Of a stretch of 32,916 nucleotides of DNA, positions 32,590 through 32,916 are shown piece by piece. The position numbers were made by a program, and so were the translations under genes. Positions within the stretch are counted from its first letter, which is position 1. Every line of letters begins with the position of its first letter. Source of the DNA: Puniceicoccales bacterium (GTDB lineage Bacteria > Verrucomicrobiota > Verrucomicrobiia > Opitutales > JAIRLM01); contig JAIRXK010000019.1 in assembly GCA_031268315.1 (NCBI GenBank), positions 1 to 32,916 of the forward strand. Direction: 5' to 3'. The notes beneath the pieces are model-generated. The model was not told where the DNA came from, ran no database searches, and was given only the letters and a program-made list of their open reading frames with translations.

Positions 32590-32916
32590 ATGGGAAAGGA
32601 AAATAACTCAGGTAAAGGGACATCCAAAGACGAAATGCCCAAAAATAAAGTGCCAAATAATCAAATTTTGAGCGGTAAAATATCCAGTGAAAAAATTTCA
32701 GATGATGAGGTTTCTAGCGGCCAAATTTTTGATGGAAAAATTTTAGGTGATGAAATTTTGAATGGCGGCGACAGTGATTACTGCGGCGAAATTGTTCCAG
32801 CGGAAAGAGTTCGCGGGATTTTTGATCGGCGTAAAAGCGGCAATAAGAAAATGCAAATTCTCAATTTTTGCAGAGAAAAAGAAACTGGTGAGTGGCAGTG
32901 CAAATCACTGAGACAT
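32590..32916 (+). CDS. Paralogue of the AAA/Fis regulator, N-terminal part, cut by the window edge
   Basis: An open frame of 109 codons runs from the ATG at 32590 to the end of the window. Its start NSGKGTSKDEMPKNKVPNNQ aligns with DSGKGTSGKEMPDDKIFNN of the regulator at 29308-30435. Its later segment KSGNKKMQILNFCREKE ending in CKSLRH aligns with KNGNEKIRNLSFFTKKN and YKSLQH. Between them lies an extra stretch of short repeated units of the form (S/D)G-(K/Q)-I-(S/F/L), as in LSGKISSEKIS and SSGQIFDGKILGD. Only the N-terminal domain is visible, so presence of the AAA and helix-turn-helix parts is inferred from the paralogue. No Shine-Dalgarno precedes the ATG. Confidence 0.65.
   Translation, partial: MGKENNSGKGTSKDEMPKNKVPNNQILSGKISSEKISDDEVSSGQIFDGKILGDEILNGGDSDYCGEIVPAERVRGIFDRRKSGNKKMQILNFCREKETGEWQCKSLRH

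Noticed and set aside
1..32916. tRNA, rRNA and CRISPR features
   Set aside because: No intergenic stretch shows a T-arm-like sequence with matching acceptor stem, no rRNA core motifs were seen, and no regularly spaced repeats occur.

Overview
This window looks like part of the chromosome of a host-associated bacterium of the Planctomycetes-Verrucomicrobia-Chlamydiae group, most likely a verrucomicrobial (Opitutae-like) intracellular symbiont or parasite. That placement is an inference from the gene set and cannot be tested here. Ordinary housekeeping genes (gyrA, prmC, tmk, mpl, ppdK, gatB, a sufU-like gene, pssA, psd, nth, atpB, a dimeric dUTPase) are mixed with type III secretion-associated genes, secreted or membrane proteins of unknown function, decayed transposases and truncated genes. 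That mixture is typical of a genome under reduction.

Left part (1-7200): a gene-poor edge with a partial ORF of a repeated family, then a small two-helix membrane protein (1178-1549). A minus-strand block follows: tmk, a possible 48-aa protein, gyrA, and prmC overlapping gyrA. Upstream of tmk lie three remnants read on the same strand: the N-terminal third of priA, a decayed DDE transposase, and a fragment of a regulator family that recurs at 29.3-30.4 kb and 32.6 kb.

Centre-left (7200-16750): a 663-aa protein with one membrane helix, a repeat-rich middle and a C-terminal J domain is divergent from a CesT-type secretion chaperone. Next come an mpl/acyltransferase operon, ppdK, a DUF2608-like HAD protein and a small helix-turn-helix protein.

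Centre-right (17.3-26 kb): gatB, a possible 50-aa ORF, sufU, a secreted protein, and a 394-aa candidate effector whose C-terminal double-helix hairpin resembles chlamydial inclusion-membrane proteins. Then a RelE-like protein and pssA, convergent with psd and nth. atpB stands alone, with none of the other ATP synthase genes after it.

Right part (26-32.9 kb): atpB is followed by about 800 bases of decayed repeats and transposase. Then comes a 799-aa protein with the CKSGKDRTG signature of the SopB/IpgD phosphoinositide phosphatase effectors. Opposite it is a degenerate sigma54-activator-like protein with a Fis-type C terminus, then a stand-alone 5'-3' exonuclease and a dimeric dUTPase. After another transposase relic, a paralogue of the regulator runs off the right edge.

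The clearest themes are: (1) a type III secretion lifestyle (chaperone, phosphatase effector, Inc-like protein, possible J-domain effector); (2) a small family of degenerate AAA/Fis regulators next to these loci and to transposon relics; (3) at least eight genes whose best -10 box lies only 5-10 bases before the start codon with no clear Shine-Dalgarno, suggesting leaderless transcripts, while genes inside operons often carry a clear GGAG-type ribosome site.
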